A stretch of 18,323 nt of DNA from the NCBI GenBank assembly GCA_964458015.1, contig CAYWGR010000112.1, forward strand, positions 1 through 18,323, written 5' to 3'. The notes below the pieces were generated by a model. That model was not told the origin of the DNA, searched no databases, and saw only the letters and a list, made by a program, of their open reading frames with translations. Made by a program: the position numbers and the translations under genes. Positions 5,510 through 14,254 of the stretch are shown piece by piece; the stretch's first letter is position 1; each line of letters begins with the position of its first letter. This DNA is from CAYWGR01 sp964458015. GTDB taxonomy: Bacteria; Planctomycetota; Planctomycetia; Pirellulales; Thermoguttaceae.

Positions 5510-7096
5510 TTAACCTTCGCCACTCGCCCCGGCCTTCTCATAGGTCCGGCCGACGATGTTCTTGGCGTGGTTTTCGAGGGCGACGCGGGCCAAGCGCTGG
5601 CCGCAGGGCGTGGGATACTCGCCGGTAATGCAGGCACGGCAAAGCTGATCGGCGGGAAGATGGATCGCTCGCGCGATGGCCTCGACCGGCAAGTAGCGCA
5701 ACGAATCGGCGCCCAACTGGGCCGCCATTCGGGCTTCGCTCTCGGGCGTCAAACGTTCGCCCTTCTCAACATACTTCGGGGCAAAAAGCTCGCTGACCGT
5801 CGACATGTCAATGCCATAGAAACAGGGCGAGACAATCGGCGGGCAGGCTACACGCACATGAATCTCGCGCGGTTGGCCCAACTGGCGAATCCGCTGCAAC
5901 AGGACATGCAGGGTGGTCGCCCGAACGATCGAATCCTCGACTAAGAAGACTCGTTTGCCTTCGAGCACCTCGCGGAGCGGGGTATATTTGGTTTCGGCCT
6001 TGCGACGGCGGTCTCGGCCGCCCTCGATAAAGGTCCGCCCGCTATAGCGATTGCGAATCAACCCTTCGACGCATGGGACTTTCAGGGCATAGGCCATCGC
6101 GTCGGCCGCCGCCTTGCTGGTATCGGGCACCGGGACAACGACCGTGTCGTCGTCGATAGGGACGGTTTCGAGCCGGGCCAATTCCTCGCCCAGCGTCTTT
6201 CGCGTTAGATACACGCTGCGGCCGTCCAAGGTGCTGGCCACATTGGCAAAATAAACCCACTCGAAGAAGCAATGCGCCGACCGCTGGCCATTGGCGAACG
6301 GTTGGATATCGAGCCGGCCGTCGCTAATCATGATGGCATGGCCCGGCGGAACCGATTTGATGCTTTCGGCGGCAAAACCGATATTCAGCAGCGCCACGCT
6401 CTCGCTTGCCGCGGCGAACAACGGTCCTTCAATCGCATAGCTCAACGGTTTGATCCCAAGCGGATCGCGAGCCACCATCATATTGCCCAGCGCATCCATG
6501 AAGACGATGCTGTAAGCGCCGTCGAACTTTCGGGCGAAATGGCGGCAGAGATCGATCAACTGCGGCCGACGGTCGCCGGCCAGCGCCCCGCAAATCTGGT
6601 GCATGAGCACTTCGGTGTCGGACTCGCGGGCAAGGTAGTTGTCGTGGTCGTCGAGCAACTCCTCGCAAAGATCCATATAGTTGGCCAACTGGCCGTTGAA
6701 GGCGAAGCTGAACCACTTGTGTTTCTTGATATGATGCCGCTCGAACGGCTGGGCGTAGCTTCGGTCGTCTTGGCCGCACGTGGCATAACGCACATGGCCA
6801 ATGGCCGCCCGGCCGGCATATTCCTCCATCAAGCTTTCGTATTTGCCCCGGTGGCTGAGACGAAAGACCTCGCTGACCCCCCCCACGTCCTTGAAGGTGT
6901 CGATCAACTGGTTTCGGTGAGGATTATAGGTTGTAATCCCGGCGGCAAGCTGGCCGCGGTTCTGGATATCCAGAAGCATTCGCGGGACGAGCCGGGAAAT
7001 TTCCTCGGGCCCTTGCTCGGGACATAATGGGCTAACCCCTTTGCCCGGCAGATGATAGACAGCGACAACGCCGCACTCCTCATGTATTTCGCTCAT
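5510..7096 (-). CDS. purF: Amidophosphoribosyltransferase (glutamine PRPP amidotransferase)
   Basis: This enzyme catalyses the first committed step of purine synthesis: PRPP + glutamine to 5-phosphoribosylamine. The 528 residues are near the family's usual length. The N-terminal Ntn glutaminase domain starts at Cys8 (EECGVVAVY), implying removal of a 7-residue propeptide; it contains HVRYATCG (101-108) and NGQLANY (134-140). The C-terminal phosphoribosyltransferase domain has the PRPP loop VEDSIVRATT (386-395; DDSIVRGTT is more usual) and NRYSGRTFI (349-357). Four cysteines (276, 425, 486, 489) sit where B. subtilis-type PurF binds its 4Fe-4S cluster, in FYGIDMST and CRACITGEYPT contexts. The ATG at 7096 has no clear RBS and lies eight bases after another ATG in a different frame. 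Downstream, its last codons are duplicated at 5409-5446. No other pur gene is adjacent. Confidence 0.95.
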   Translation of the reverse strand: MSEIHEECGVVAVYHLPGKGVSPLCPEQGPEEISRLVPRMLLDIQNRGQLAAGITTYNPHRNQLIDTFKDVGGVSEVFRLSHRGKYESLMEEYAGRAAIGHVRYATCGQDDRSYAQPFERHHIKKHKWFSFAFNGQLANYMDLCEELLDDHDNYLARESDTEVLMHQICGALAGDRRPQLIDLCRHFARKFDGAYSIVFMDALGNMMVARDPLGIKPLSYAIEGPLFAAASESVALLNIGFAAESIKSVPPGHAIMISDGRLDIQPFANGQRSAHCFFEWVYFANVASTLDGRSVYLTRKTLGEELARLETVPIDDDTVVVPVPDTSKAAADAMAYALKVPCVEGLIRNRYSGRTFIEGGRDRRRKAETKYTPLREVLEGKRVFLVEDSIVRATTLHVLLQRIRQLGQPREIHVRVACPPIVSPCFYGIDMSTVSELFAPKYVEKGERLTPESEARMAAQLGADSLRYLPVEAIARAIHLPADQLCRACITGEYPTPCGQRLARVALENHAKNIVGRTYEKAGASGEG

Positions 7097-7389
7097 AAAG
7101 GCATTGTAGAATCATAAGCTCTGCTTAACAATCCACCTAACCGGCGGGGGCGATCTCTAACTTTACCATAATAAACCGGATATCCCGCCCTAGCGTTCGA
7201 AGGCAAGATTGATCGGCTGGCAAACCGCAGCCTGCAAGTCGCTATTCCATCGTGGGATATTGATCGCTGTAGGCCGAACCGGTTTCTTTTCGTGCTAGAT
7301 TTGGTTGTCCCCCCCCTTGGCTATCGTTCGTAGTTTTATGAAGTTCGAGAGCTTGGGCGGAGGTTGCCATTGCGTGAAGGGCAGTTTGC
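7097..7389. other. Divergent intergenic region between purF and the pseudopilin gene
   Basis: Both genes are read outward from here, so their promoters must lie in this stretch, but I see no convincing -35/-10 pair for either. The only clear signal is the GAAGGG ribosome site at the pilin end. A C8-9 run at 7310 is a length-variable tract. Confidence 0.5.
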
Positions 7390-7851
7390 ATGACACCACA
7401 TCAGCATCGGGCAGGATTTTCACTGATCGAAGTGTTGATCGTGGTGGTCATCATGGCGATCTTGGCCGGGACTATATTGCCGAGGTTTTTGAACACCACG
7501 GAAGACGCCAAGACAAGTTCGATGACCCATAGTCTGCATGTGTTGGAATCGCAGCTTGAACTTTATCGCGCGCAGCATCTCAACCAGTATCCCACGATTC
7601 AGAATAACGCCCTGCCGCAACTTACGAAATCGACGAATGCGGCGGGGGAAATCGGCACGTCGAAAACCGATTACCCCTTGGGGCCTTATCTGCTTGAAGC
7701 GCCCATGAACCCCTTCGATGGGAGCAAAAACATCGTGGAAGTGGCCGTGCAAGGCCAAAAGCCGACCGCCGTGGTCGGCAATCTTGGCGGATGGCAGTAT
7801 GATCCTTCGACCGGCGCGATCTATCCGAACAACTCGGAAAACTACCAATAA
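7390..7851 (+). CDS. gspG: Type II secretion major pseudopilin (GspG-like)
   Basis: The 153-residue prepilin has a short basic leader (MTPHQHRAG) and then the cleavage/methylation site G9|F10 S L I E14, the invariant Glu5 of mature pilins. The hydrophobic helix VLIVVVIMAILAGTILPRF (15-33) follows. Prepilin peptidase would cut after Gly9 to leave a 144-residue subunit that assembles into the periplasmic pseudopilus. The globular region includes PLGPYLLEAPMNPF and ends in GGWQYDPSTGAIYPN, a tail typical of GspG-like pilins of planctomycetes. GAAGGG stands eight bases before the ATG. No other secretion gene is present in the window, so it is an isolated pilin gene and its machinery must lie elsewhere. 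A general type IV pilin-like protein is the alternative. Confidence 0.85.
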   Translation: MTPHQHRAGFSLIEVLIVVVIMAILAGTILPRFLNTTEDAKTSSMTHSLHVLESQLELYRAQHLNQYPTIQNNALPQLTKSTNAAGEIGTSKTDYPLGPYLLEAPMNPFDGSKNIVEVAVQGQKPTAVVGNLGGWQYDPSTGAIYPNNSENYQ

Positions 7852-7912
7852 GCAAGATCCGTGAGAGATCGCCGCAAGATTTAGGGCCTATTCCCAATAC
7901 TATCCTCTCTCA

Positions 7913-8023
7913 CTCTGGGAGAGCGGCGAGGGCTTTGAAATGCGACTCGTGAGGGAAAAGCGATGTTTTTTGGACGAAGAGCCCTCACCCTAACCCTCTC
8001 CCAGAGGGCGAGGGGACTTTTTT
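7913..8023 (+). terminator. REP-type inverted repeat ending in a T-run; terminator of the pseudopilin gene
   Basis: CTCTGGGAGAG..GGCGAGGGC (7913-7933) and GCCCTCACC..CCCTCTCCCAGAG (7981-8006) are inverted arms about 47 bases apart. The right part alone folds (CCTCT-CCC-AGAGG) and continues GGCGAGGGGAC into T6 (8018-8023), a good intrinsic terminator for the plus-strand pilin gene. It belongs to the same repeat family as 5313-5355. Confidence 0.65.
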
Positions 8024-8064
8024 CATGCTTTCCCGGAGGGCGATGGGACTTGTTTGCATGCTTT
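8005..8064. repeat. Partial tandem duplication, about 27-28 bp
   Basis: AGGGCGAGGGGACTTTTTTC plus ATGCTTT (8005-8031) is repeated with few changes as AGGGCGATGGGACTTGTTTG plus CATGCTTT (8037-8064), a 32-33 base period. The first copy overlaps the terminator's T-run and the second lies just past the end of the lipoprotein gene. Confidence 0.75.
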
Positions 8065-8075
8065 GGGATAGGCCT

Positions 8076-8732
8076 TTAGTCTACCACCAAATCCGGGCGA
8101 TAGATCTCGGGCAGCGAACCGGCTTGATCGGGAATTTGCAGCTCGCATTCTTGCGTCGCGGGAGCTTGCAAAGCGTCGACCTCGAATTCGGCCGTGGTTA
8201 CAGGAGCAGTAGGCTGCGCGGCTAAAGGCGCAGACGCCGCGGCTACAGCAGCAGGCGATGTAGTTACAGCACCAGGCGAGGGCTGCTGCATCGGCATTGG
8301 CAAAGCGGGTACGGCTTGAGGCATTTGTGGCTTTTTGGCGGCAATGCTCTCCGCAGTATTGCCGGACGGCTCTTTTTCCTTCACTTCTTTTTGCCGGTTG
8401 AAAAGACGGGAAGCCAGGCGATGCTCGCGTAGGCGGTTTCGCCAGGGTAGCAGTTCCGGCCGACTTGAGGCCCATTCTTGCGAAGTCATCGGCCGATCCT
8501 GCGGTTTTGCAGTCGCCTGCTTCGCCAATTCGGGCTTTTGTTCGCTCGAATTGTTGACGGCGCCGTTGTTGGCACGAAACGCCAGCCAGGGCGTTCGATT
8601 CATTTCCAACGACCATTGGCTGCTTAAAACCAGCCCGCGATCGGTGCGATGCAATGCACAACCGGGGGCAGTCAGCAATAAAATGCCGCCCAGAAGGACA
8701 GAACCGGCGATTGTATTTTTTCCCCAGCACAT
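8076..8732 (-). CDS. Hypothetical proline/alanine-rich lipoprotein
   Basis: The product has 218 residues. The N-terminus MCWGKNTIAGSVLLGGILLL is a signal peptide with Lys5, a hydrophobic core and the lipobox-like TAPGC, lipidation predicted at Cys25. A basic stretch (PWRNRLREHRLASRLFNRQK, 96-115) precedes a low-complexity Pro/Ala/Gln region (about 138-178). The tail is acidic with no known domain. The start at 8732 is preferred over a GTG at 8750, because GGAAGG stands eight bases before it and the signal peptide then has normal length. No family is recognised. Envelope location is inferred from the lipobox; the low-complexity part suggests an extended linker in the periplasm. Confidence 0.65.
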   Translation of the reverse strand: MCWGKNTIAGSVLLGGILLLTAPGCALHRTDRGLVLSSQWSLEMNRTPWLAFRANNGAVNNSSEQKPELAKQATAKPQDRPMTSQEWASSRPELLPWRNRLREHRLASRLFNRQKEVKEKEPSGNTAESIAAKKPQMPQAVPALPMPMQQPSPGAVTTSPAAVAAASAPLAAQPTAPVTTAEFEVDALQAPATQECELQIPDQAGSLPEIYRPDLVVD

Positions 8733-8948
8733 GCTTGTGGCCTTCCACACGTTGGCTTCAGAACACTTCGCATGGTAGAAAATCGGCGAGACGCGGACGG
8801 AACATTAGGAATAATCGTCATTCTCTTGCTATTCCGCCCATTTTTAGATTTTTTTGGTATCCAGGTCGCCAATGATCCGTTGGTTATGCGTTTTTGTCAA
8901 TTTTCCGGCCTCCCGATGGTCGGCCTCGGCTCATTAGCTAACTAGAGA

Positions 8949-11900
8949 TCAATATGCGCCCTCATCCGCTTCAAACGATGGCCAAGAAGCGTCACGATTG
9001 GCAGTTTCGGCAAGCTGGGAAGCGGGCTTTCGGATAAAAAGCTGGGAAATCCAGATGCTAAGGTCGTCGAAAAGCGAATACGCCACGGGAGTGGCAAGCA
9101 AAGTGAGCAGCAAGGAAAGCGTTTGCCCTCCGATCACGACGCCGCTGATGGCCTTATTAACGGCCGAACCTTCGGCATTGGAGATGAAGGTGGGAATCAT
9201 GCCTGCGACAAACGCCACCGTGGTCATCAAAATTGGGCGTAAGCGGTCGCGATTGGCCGCCACAATGGCATCGTATCGCGGCATGCCAGCCTCGCGAAGC
9301 TGATTCGTATGGTCGATCTGCAAAATCGAATTTTTCTTCACCACCGCGAACAACACCATGATGCCGAGCAGCGAAAAGATGTTCAGCGACTGATTGAATA
9401 TGAGAAGCGAGAGCAGGGCAAAGGGCAACGTCAGCGGGAGCGAAAGCAGAATGGTGATCGGATGGAGCCAGGACTCGAACTGGGCAGCGATACACAAATA
9501 GACGAAGACGAATGCCATGCCGAAGGCGATGAAGAACCCTCGGAACGCCCGGGCCATTTCTTTCGACTTGCCCAACAAGCCAGTTCGGTAGTCGGGGCCC
9601 ATATTGAGTTTTTGAGCCGAATTCGCGAGTTCGTCGAGCACCATCTGCTCGGAGACGTTTGGTTCCAAGTTGGCGGAAATCGTAACTTGCCTAGTTCGGG
9701 CCAAGCGGTTGATTTGGGCCGGCCCCTCGCCTTTTTCAAAATGAACGACATCGTCCAAGGGAACCGTGCCGAACTTGCTCGAAGGAACGGTCATCATCCG
9801 CAGTTCATCGAGCCGGTTACGCGCGTCGGGGAAAGCGCGTACATGCACTTCGTATTGCTCGCCGGCTTCGTTGAAATCGGAAATTTTGTCGCCGGCCACT
9901 AAGAGCCGCAACGTATTGGCGATATCGGAGACCGATACGCCCAATTCGGCGGCTTTTGCCCGATCGATCGAGACTCCGAATTGCGGCTTACCCAGCGACA
10001 GCGACGAATCCACATCGACCGCGCCTTTTACTTTCCGCAGATCCGCCATGATGGTATTGGCGTAGCTTTCGAGCTTCTTGATATCGGGACCGCCGATCAT
10101 GTATTGGATATTGGCGGAACTCATACCGCCGCCGGACATGAACGAAACGGGGGTCACGCTGATTCGCAACTTGTCGGCTTTATAGCGAGGAAGAATGTTT
10201 TTGCGGACGAAATCCATCACTTCCAACTGGCCGTATTCACGGTCGGCGATGTTGACCAACCGCGTGTAAATCGTGCCTTGGTAAGGGTTGCGTTGCTCGG
10301 TGTCGGCCACGCTGCTGATCGTGTATTTCACGCCGTTCAGTTGGCGAATCTCGCGGGCGATCCGTGCAATGATGACTTGCGTGCCTTCCAACGAAGTGCC
10401 TTCCGGCGCCTGCACGTTGACCTGGAATTCCGAGGAATCTTCGTCAGGTGTGAAGCACTTATTCACCGTTTTGAGAAGCACCGGAAGCGTCGCCATGCAA
10501 CCCACGGTGGCTGCCACGACAATCCAGCGGTGCTTTAAGGAAAAACGAAGTGCGACGAGATAGGCCACTTCGATAACATGATAAAAATACTGGTTTTTGG
10601 AACTCGAACCGCCGGATTCCGGTTTGGCATGTTCGTGTTTCTTGCCACCTTTGGGATTCTTTTCCTCACTACCTTTGAACCAGCGAGCGGCAAGCATGGG
10701 CGTCAGGGTAAAGCTTACCAACATGCTCACCATGATCGTGCCAGACATCGTCACGCCGAATGCCTTGAGAAACCGGCCGACGATGCCTTCCATCATGGCG
10801 ATGGGCAAGAACACGGCGACCAACGAAATCGTGATGGCCATAACGGCTAGGCCAATTTCCGCCGTAGCGGCGGTGGCAGCCTCGAACGGCGAGTATTTTT
10901 TCTCCTCGATATACCGGAAAATGTTTTCCATCACGACGATGGCATCGTCGATCACGATGCCGACCGAAAGCGTAAGTGCCAAGAGCGTGATGCTGTTGAG
11001 CGTAAAGCCCATGTAGTCGAGAATGGCAAATGCCGTGATGATCGAGGTGGGGATGGCCAAGGCCGCGATTATCGTGGCCCGGGAATTGGCCAAAAACACA
11101 AACACAACGACCGCGGCCAAAATACTGCCGATGATCAAGTGCTCTTTCACCGTATCAATCGAGGTTTCGATGAAGACCGACTGATCCCGCACCACTTGGA
11201 TGTTATAGCCTGCCGGCGCGATTTTGCGCAGTTCTTCTAGTTTTTCCTTTAGACCCTCGACCACGGCGACGGTATTAGTGCCCGACTGCTTGCGGATATT
11301 CATCAACACGCAGGGCGTATCGTTATAGAGCGAAGCACTTTTGACTTCCTCAATCGAGTCCTCGGCGTTGCCGAGATCCCCGATAGTGATCGTGCGTCCA
11401 TCGCGGTTGGCCACGGCGATGCGGTTCATTTCCCGCATATTTTGGACACGTCCCATGACGCGCAGGGTAAATTCGGTAGCGCCTACTTTCATAGCGCCGC
11501 TAGGCATCTGAAGATTTTGCGCCGCCAAGGCTCTTGCCACATCGGCGACGGAAAGCTTGTAGGCCCGCAATTTCAGAGGATCGAGATCGATGTTGATTTG
11601 GCGTGCCTGCCCGCCGACCAACATCACTTGTCCCACGCCGCCGAGCGATTCCAACTGTCGCCGCAATATTTTGTCGCAATATTCGGTAATGTCGCGCAGC
11701 GTGGTCGGCTCTGGTGCCGAAACGGCAATGGCCATTACCGGACTTGCATCGGGATCCAGCTTTTCGACCGTCGGCTGATCGATATCCTCGGGCAATTCGG
11801 GCAATACGCCGTTGATTTTATCGCGCACATCTTGGGCAGCAACGTCGACATTTTTTTCCAGCAAGAAAGTAACGAATACCTGGGAAATGCCCTCGGAAGA

Positions 11901-12152
11901 AATCGACCGCAACTCGTCGATGCCGTTGACTGTGTTGACGGCCTCCTCGATCTTGTCGGTAATCTCGGTTTCGATTTCCTCGGGAGCCGACCCCGGCTGC
12001 CGCGTCGTCACCGTCACGATGGGAAAGTCAACCTTCGGGAAACGGTCGACGCCGAGCTTGGAGTAGCCGGAAATGCCGAACACCACCAAGACCAGGATCA
12101 GCACGGTGGCGAAGACAGGGCGTTTTACGCAAAGGGCAGCCAGTTGATTCAT
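8949..12152 (-). CDS. RND efflux pump, HAE1 (AcrB-like) inner-membrane transporter
   Basis: At 1067 residues it is the usual length for the HAE1 family of proton-driven exporters, which work as trimers in the inner membrane with a periplasmic adaptor. Seen: MNQLAALCVKRPVFATVLIL is the typical start with TM1; the proton-relay Asp pair is at 402-403 in GIVIDDAIVVMEN; the TM10 lysine is at 939-940 in FAVVKKNSILQID. Two periplasmic halves show the family pattern (for example RFPKVDFPIVTV and NVQAPEGTSLEGT). A hydrophilic Lys/His/Gly/Ser-rich segment (about 494-525) separates the halves. Its ATG overlaps the adaptor's stop by one base (TAATG), so the two are translationally coupled. Substrate cannot be told from sequence. 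No outer-membrane factor gene follows. Confidence 0.94.
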   Translation of the reverse strand: MNQLAALCVKRPVFATVLILVLVVFGISGYSKLGVDRFPKVDFPIVTVTTRQPGSAPEEIETEITDKIEEAVNTVNGIDELRSISSEGISQVFVTFLLEKNVDVAAQDVRDKINGVLPELPEDIDQPTVEKLDPDASPVMAIAVSAPEPTTLRDITEYCDKILRRQLESLGGVGQVMLVGGQARQINIDLDPLKLRAYKLSVADVARALAAQNLQMPSGAMKVGATEFTLRVMGRVQNMREMNRIAVANRDGRTITIGDLGNAEDSIEEVKSASLYNDTPCVLMNIRKQSGTNTVAVVEGLKEKLEELRKIAPAGYNIQVVRDQSVFIETSIDTVKEHLIIGSILAAVVVFVFLANSRATIIAALAIPTSIITAFAILDYMGFTLNSITLLALTLSVGIVIDDAIVVMENIFRYIEEKKYSPFEAATAATAEIGLAVMAITISLVAVFLPIAMMEGIVGRFLKAFGVTMSGTIMVSMLVSFTLTPMLAARWFKGSEEKNPKGGKKHEHAKPESGGSSSKNQYFYHVIEVAYLVALRFSLKHRWIVVAATVGCMATLPVLLKTVNKCFTPDEDSSEFQVNVQAPEGTSLEGTQVIIARIAREIRQLNGVKYTISSVADTEQRNPYQGTIYTRLVNIADREYGQLEVMDFVRKNILPRYKADKLRISVTPVSFMSGGGMSSANIQYMIGGPDIKKLESYANTIMADLRKVKGAVDVDSSLSLGKPQFGVSIDRAKAAELGVSVSDIANTLRLLVAGDKISDFNEAGEQYEVHVRAFPDARNRLDELRMMTVPSSKFGTVPLDDVVHFEKGEGPAQINRLARTRQVTISANLEPNVSEQMVLDELANSAQKLNMGPDYRTGLLGKSKEMARAFRGFFIAFGMAFVFVYLCIAAQFESWLHPITILLSLPLTLPFALLSLLIFNQSLNIFSLLGIMVLFAVVKKNSILQIDHTNQLREAGMPRYDAIVAANRDRLRPILMTTVAFVAGMIPTFISNAEGSAVNKAISGVVIGGQTLSLLLTLLATPVAYSLFDDLSIWISQLFIRKPASQLAETANRDASWPSFEADEGAY

Positions 12153-13552
12153 TACCGCACCGCGTCTCCGTCTCGAATCCGTTCAGGACGAGCCACAACG
12201 ACCTCTTTGCCTGTCAAACCCGATCGAATTTGAACTTTTCCCTGATCCGCATCACCGAGGGCGACAACCTGTTCGCGTGCGATGCCGTCTCGGACGACAA
12301 AGACTTTCGCAACCTCGCCCATTTTTTGCACAGCAGTTACGGGCACGAAAATTTCCGCACCCTTCTTGGATAGCAGCAATTCCGCGGTGGCGAACAACCC
12401 CGGGCGCAAATCGCCGTCGGGATTCGGCACCAGGGCCTCGACGACCATCGACCGCGTATCGTTCGTGACCACCGGAGCAATAAACCGAACCGTGGCTTCA
12501 AACGTGCGTTCTGGAAAACTATCGACGCGGAACCGCACGGCCTGCCCCGGTTGAATACAACCGATATTCTGCTGCGGAACCGTGAGGGCCAAACGCAATG
12601 GATCAACCCGGACCAGAGTAACGACTTTGGTCGCCTGCATGCCCGAGGAAATTTGCTCACCGACGGACACTAATTTTTCAGCGACCCAACCGTCGAAGGG
12701 CGCGCGAATCGTCGTATCGGCCACGGCTTTTTCCAGAATCGCCAATTTGACCGATGCCGTTTGGCAAGCCTGGAATGCCTGGCGGATCAGCAGGAGCGAT
12801 TGTCGGTAGCGCTGGGTAGCCAGTTCGTATTCGGTTTTCGTCTGATCATAAGCCTCGGTCGAGATAACCTTCTTCGCAAACATTTCCCTGGCTCGTTGCA
12901 AATTCGAGGCCGCGAGATCCGAAGAGGCCTTGGCCAATCGGACTTCAGGCTGATTTTCGGGCACGAACTTCGAGAGATCACCGTCTAGGCCCAATCGAGC
13001 TTTCAATTCCTCCAACATGGCCTGGCCCTCGGCCAGTTTATTTTTTGCATCCGTGGGATCGATTTGCACCAGAACGTCGTTTTTGCGCACAATGCTACCA
13101 CGATCGACGCGTACTTCGGCCGCGATGCCGCTGGTGTTGCTGGCCACGGACGATCTTTCATCGGCGATCAAAGACCCCGTCAACCGCAGGATACCGCTAC
13201 GTTGCACAACCTCGACGGGCACCGTGGCAACGCGCCCCGAGGATGCTCCTTTAGCGTCCTTGGCGACGAAACCCAGTGAGGCCTTGCCCACGGGTTGCGG
13301 GTTGCTCTCGCCGCTCGCAGCGCTTTTGCCGGCCTCGCCGGCATGACCTGATGCACCGCGGGCATAGACATACCATCCACCGCCGGCCACAAGGATAGCT
13401 GCGCCGATGAAAAGCCATCGACGATCCAGCAGATTCCACTGCTTCAGGGCCGGCTTGCTTTCGCTCGGCTTTCTTTCGGCAGGGTGCTCAATGTATACGG
13501 GTTCGTCGCTAAGATCGGGCAACTCGGGTAATTGGGTCAACGTGGCGCTCAT
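12152..13552 (-). CDS. RND efflux membrane fusion protein (periplasmic adaptor)
   Basis: This HlyD/AcrA-type adaptor bridges the RND pump to an outer-membrane channel. From the chosen start it has 466 residues: a charged N-terminus, one TM segment (about 46-63) anchoring it to the inner membrane, a first lipoyl half (about 130-166), an alpha-helical hairpin (about 168-276), the second lipoyl half with DTTIRAPFDGWV (279-290), a beta-barrel (about 305-395) and a membrane-proximal domain with FVPVTAV. The start at 13552 is preferred to an upstream ATG at 13576 because it makes ATGA with the tetR stop and has AGGAG nine bases upstream. The TM anchor in place of a lipobox is a known variant. It ends in a one-base overlap with the pump gene. 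Confidence 0.92.
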   Translation of the reverse strand: MSATLTQLPELPDLSDEPVYIEHPAERKPSESKPALKQWNLLDRRWLFIGAAILVAGGGWYVYARGASGHAGEAGKSAASGESNPQPVGKASLGFVAKDAKGASSGRVATVPVEVVQRSGILRLTGSLIADERSSVASNTSGIAAEVRVDRGSIVRKNDVLVQIDPTDAKNKLAEGQAMLEELKARLGLDGDLSKFVPENQPEVRLAKASSDLAASNLQRAREMFAKKVISTEAYDQTKTEYELATQRYRQSLLLIRQAFQACQTASVKLAILEKAVADTTIRAPFDGWVAEKLVSVGEQISSGMQATKVVTLVRVDPLRLALTVPQQNIGCIQPGQAVRFRVDSFPERTFEATVRFIAPVVTNDTRSMVVEALVPNPDGDLRPGLFATAELLLSKKGAEIFVPVTAVQKMGEVAKVFVVRDGIAREQVVALGDADQGKVQIRSGLTGKEVVVARPERIRDGDAVR

Positions 13553-14196
13553 ATACTCTGACTCCTCATCGAACAAATAGATTCCGTGTCTGATGCAATA
13601 TCCGCACGAATCCCCCGCAATAGAATTTCAATTGAATGCTTGACCATCTCCTCGGCCGAAACCGACGTTAAATGGCATCCCTGAACGACGATACCATAGA
13701 GAAGACTGCCAATGGCATGCGTCGTCTGAAACGTATCCGACGGCAAAATCTCGCCGGCTTCCATTCCCTGCTGGAGAATTTTTTCAAATTCTCGAATCAT
13801 TTCCCTATGGTATTCGCGGTGCGACTCGGGCGCAGTTCCGCGAAACTCGGCACGATCTTGGACGAAGACTTCCAGGCATTGCGGGTTCGACTCAAAAAAA
13901 CGGGCATAGGCCACCGCTGACGCGCGGATTTTATTGCATACGCCTTCAACGCCCTCCATCGCCCCAAACACTTGCTGCCGGAGCCTGCACACCACCTCGA
14001 ACGTCGTGGCCCAGAAAAGATCGTCTTTATTATGGAAATAGCGGTAAACGGTGCCTTTGCCGACGCCCACACGATCCGCGATCACCTGGACGTCGGTGCC
14101 TCGGAATCCGAATTCGGCAAAGGTTTGAATGGCATGGTCGAGAATCGCCTGTCGTTTTTCAGGATCCTCAAAGCCATTTCCGTTTCTCTTTCCCAT
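13549..14196 (-). CDS. TetR-family transcriptional regulator of the efflux operon
   Basis: The 215-residue protein has the TetR DNA-binding module at residues about 14-64: AILDHAIQTFAEFGFRGT, then the helix-turn-helix DVQVIADRVGVGKGTVYRYF (35-54) and HNKDDLF. The C-terminal ligand-binding part is variable, as is normal. Its stop overlaps the adaptor start (ATGA), so the regulator is the first gene of the tetR-adaptor-pump operon and is probably autoregulated. GGAG stands seven bases before the ATG. A 16-bp palindrome at 14233-14248, over the predicted transcription start, is the likely operator. Known members repress efflux genes until a toxic ligand binds; the ligand here is unknown. Confidence 0.92.
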   Translation of the reverse strand: MGKRNGNGFEDPEKRQAILDHAIQTFAEFGFRGTDVQVIADRVGVGKGTVYRYFHNKDDLFWATTFEVVCRLRQQVFGAMEGVEGVCNKIRASAVAYARFFESNPQCLEVFVQDRAEFRGTAPESHREYHREMIREFEKILQQGMEAGEILPSDTFQTTHAIGSLLYGIVVQGCHLTSVSAEEMVKHSIEILLRGIRADIASDTESICSMRSQSI

Positions 14197-14232
14197 CCGA
14201 GAACTCCAAGAGGATGACAGGCACCAACGACG

Positions 14233-14248
14233 GACGGACGAGTCCGTC
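14233..14248. promoter_or_regulatory. Candidate TetR operator
   Basis: GACGGAC-GA-GTCCGTC is a perfect 16-bp palindrome, of the size bound by TetR-family dimers. It lies 37 bases upstream of the tetR start codon and coincides with the start point predicted from the promoter at 14255-14283. Repression by blocking the promoter is inferred. Confidence 0.5.
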
Positions 14249-14254
14249 TATTGA

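Noticed and set aside
6272..7027. 251-codon plus-strand frame across purF
   Set aside because: It is fully antisense to the well-supported purF gene and has no recognised motif or RBS.
11442..12233. 263-codon plus-strand frame across the pump and adaptor genes
   Set aside because: Antisense shadow of the RND pump and the adaptor end; long only because of G+C-rich codon bias.
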